From the NCBI RefSeq assembly GCF_020520425.1, contig NC_079491.1:2542001-2606000 (forward strand): a DNA stretch of 64,000 bases. The letters are read 5' to 3'. A program made the position numbers and the translations under genes. Below are positions 63,764-64,000 of this stretch, one piece after another. The first letter of the stretch is position 1. Every line of letters begins with the position of its first letter. This stretch comes from Spinacia oleracea (taxonomy: Eukaryota; Streptophyta; Magnoliopsida; Caryophyllales; Amaranthaceae). The notes under the pieces are model-generated. The model made no database searches, had not been told where the DNA came from, and was given only the letters and a program-made list of their open reading frames with translations.

Positions 63764-64000
63764 CTTCCTCTGTTCCGCAATATATGCATCGATCGTTTCT
63801 CATTTGTGCACTATTCATCAATCAACTTTGACAATAATTTTTTCACTGTTGTGTAAGAAAAAACATAGTCAAGTGAGATCTTGTTAAATTCGTATTAATG
63901 CAAGGATTCCAAATATTAACTTTTTATAATTTTTACTTATACGCATTTAGAGATATTAATGTTCAAAGAAGCGTATTGGCATATGTGCAAATAGAAATGA
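63764..64000. mobile_element. Stowaway MITE, left part, cut by window end
   Basis: CTTCCTCTGTTCCGCAATATATGCA after TA (63762-63763), similar to the Stowaway at 15445. The right end lies beyond the window. Confidence 0.6.

Overview
This window is nuclear DNA from a flowering plant, most likely a eudicot. The evidence is spliced genes with GT-AG introns, plant TATA boxes, a kelch/F-box gene, intronless CAF1 deadenylase genes, a tandem family of potato-inhibitor-I genes, Stowaway, Tourist and hAT MITEs, short Helitrons, tRNA-derived SINEs and a large Tat-clade Ty3/gypsy retrotransposon. I cannot assign order or species from sequence alone.

Layout. 1-2751 holds the last two exons of an F-box/kelch gene (+). 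2790-3610 is a short tandem repeat between convergent genes. 3740-4606 and 6763-7890 are two CAF1-type deadenylase genes (-); the second has a Pro/Gly/Tyr-rich tail. 5900-9830 is filled with SINEs and MITEs. From about 9900 to the right edge lies a cluster of serine-protease inhibitor genes (potato inhibitor I family), all on the minus strand and mostly of two exons. I count nine gene copies with all or nearly all of their coding sequence (one probably frameshifted, one with exon 1 outside the window), one 3' pseudogene, one small fragment and one gene head captured in a fusion. Much of the cluster is built from an old block of about 4 kb carrying one short inhibitor (71 aa) and one longer inhibitor (88 aa), present three times (about 13,980-18,700; 19,320-22,143 continuing at 51,495-52,890; 53,755-57,700).

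The middle block was interrupted by a 14.0-kb retrotransposon (whole copy 37486-51494; 535-bp LTRs; CCCAC target duplication). It carries a sense Gag-Pol ORF and, downstream and antisense, a plant-mobile-domain (PMD) gene. Later a segment of about 15.34 kb was tandemly duplicated (17173-32513 and 32514-47857; nearly identical, 2-bp microhomology). It runs from inside one inhibitor gene to inside the antisense PMD gene. The duplication copied one inhibitor gene, left a right-truncated second retrotransposon copy, and at the junction fused the promoter, first exon and half of the second exon of an inhibitor gene in frame to the C-terminal half of the PMD gene (30806-33127, minus). This young chimeric gene is the most unusual object in the window.

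The inhibitor genes differ at the predicted reactive-site P1 residue (Leu, Ala, Gln, Asp, Arg, Glu), which suggests diversification against different proteases. The host genes look like ordinary RNA-turnover, F-box and defence functions. Empty and occupied sites among the paralogous blocks allow many of the transposon insertions to be ordered in time.
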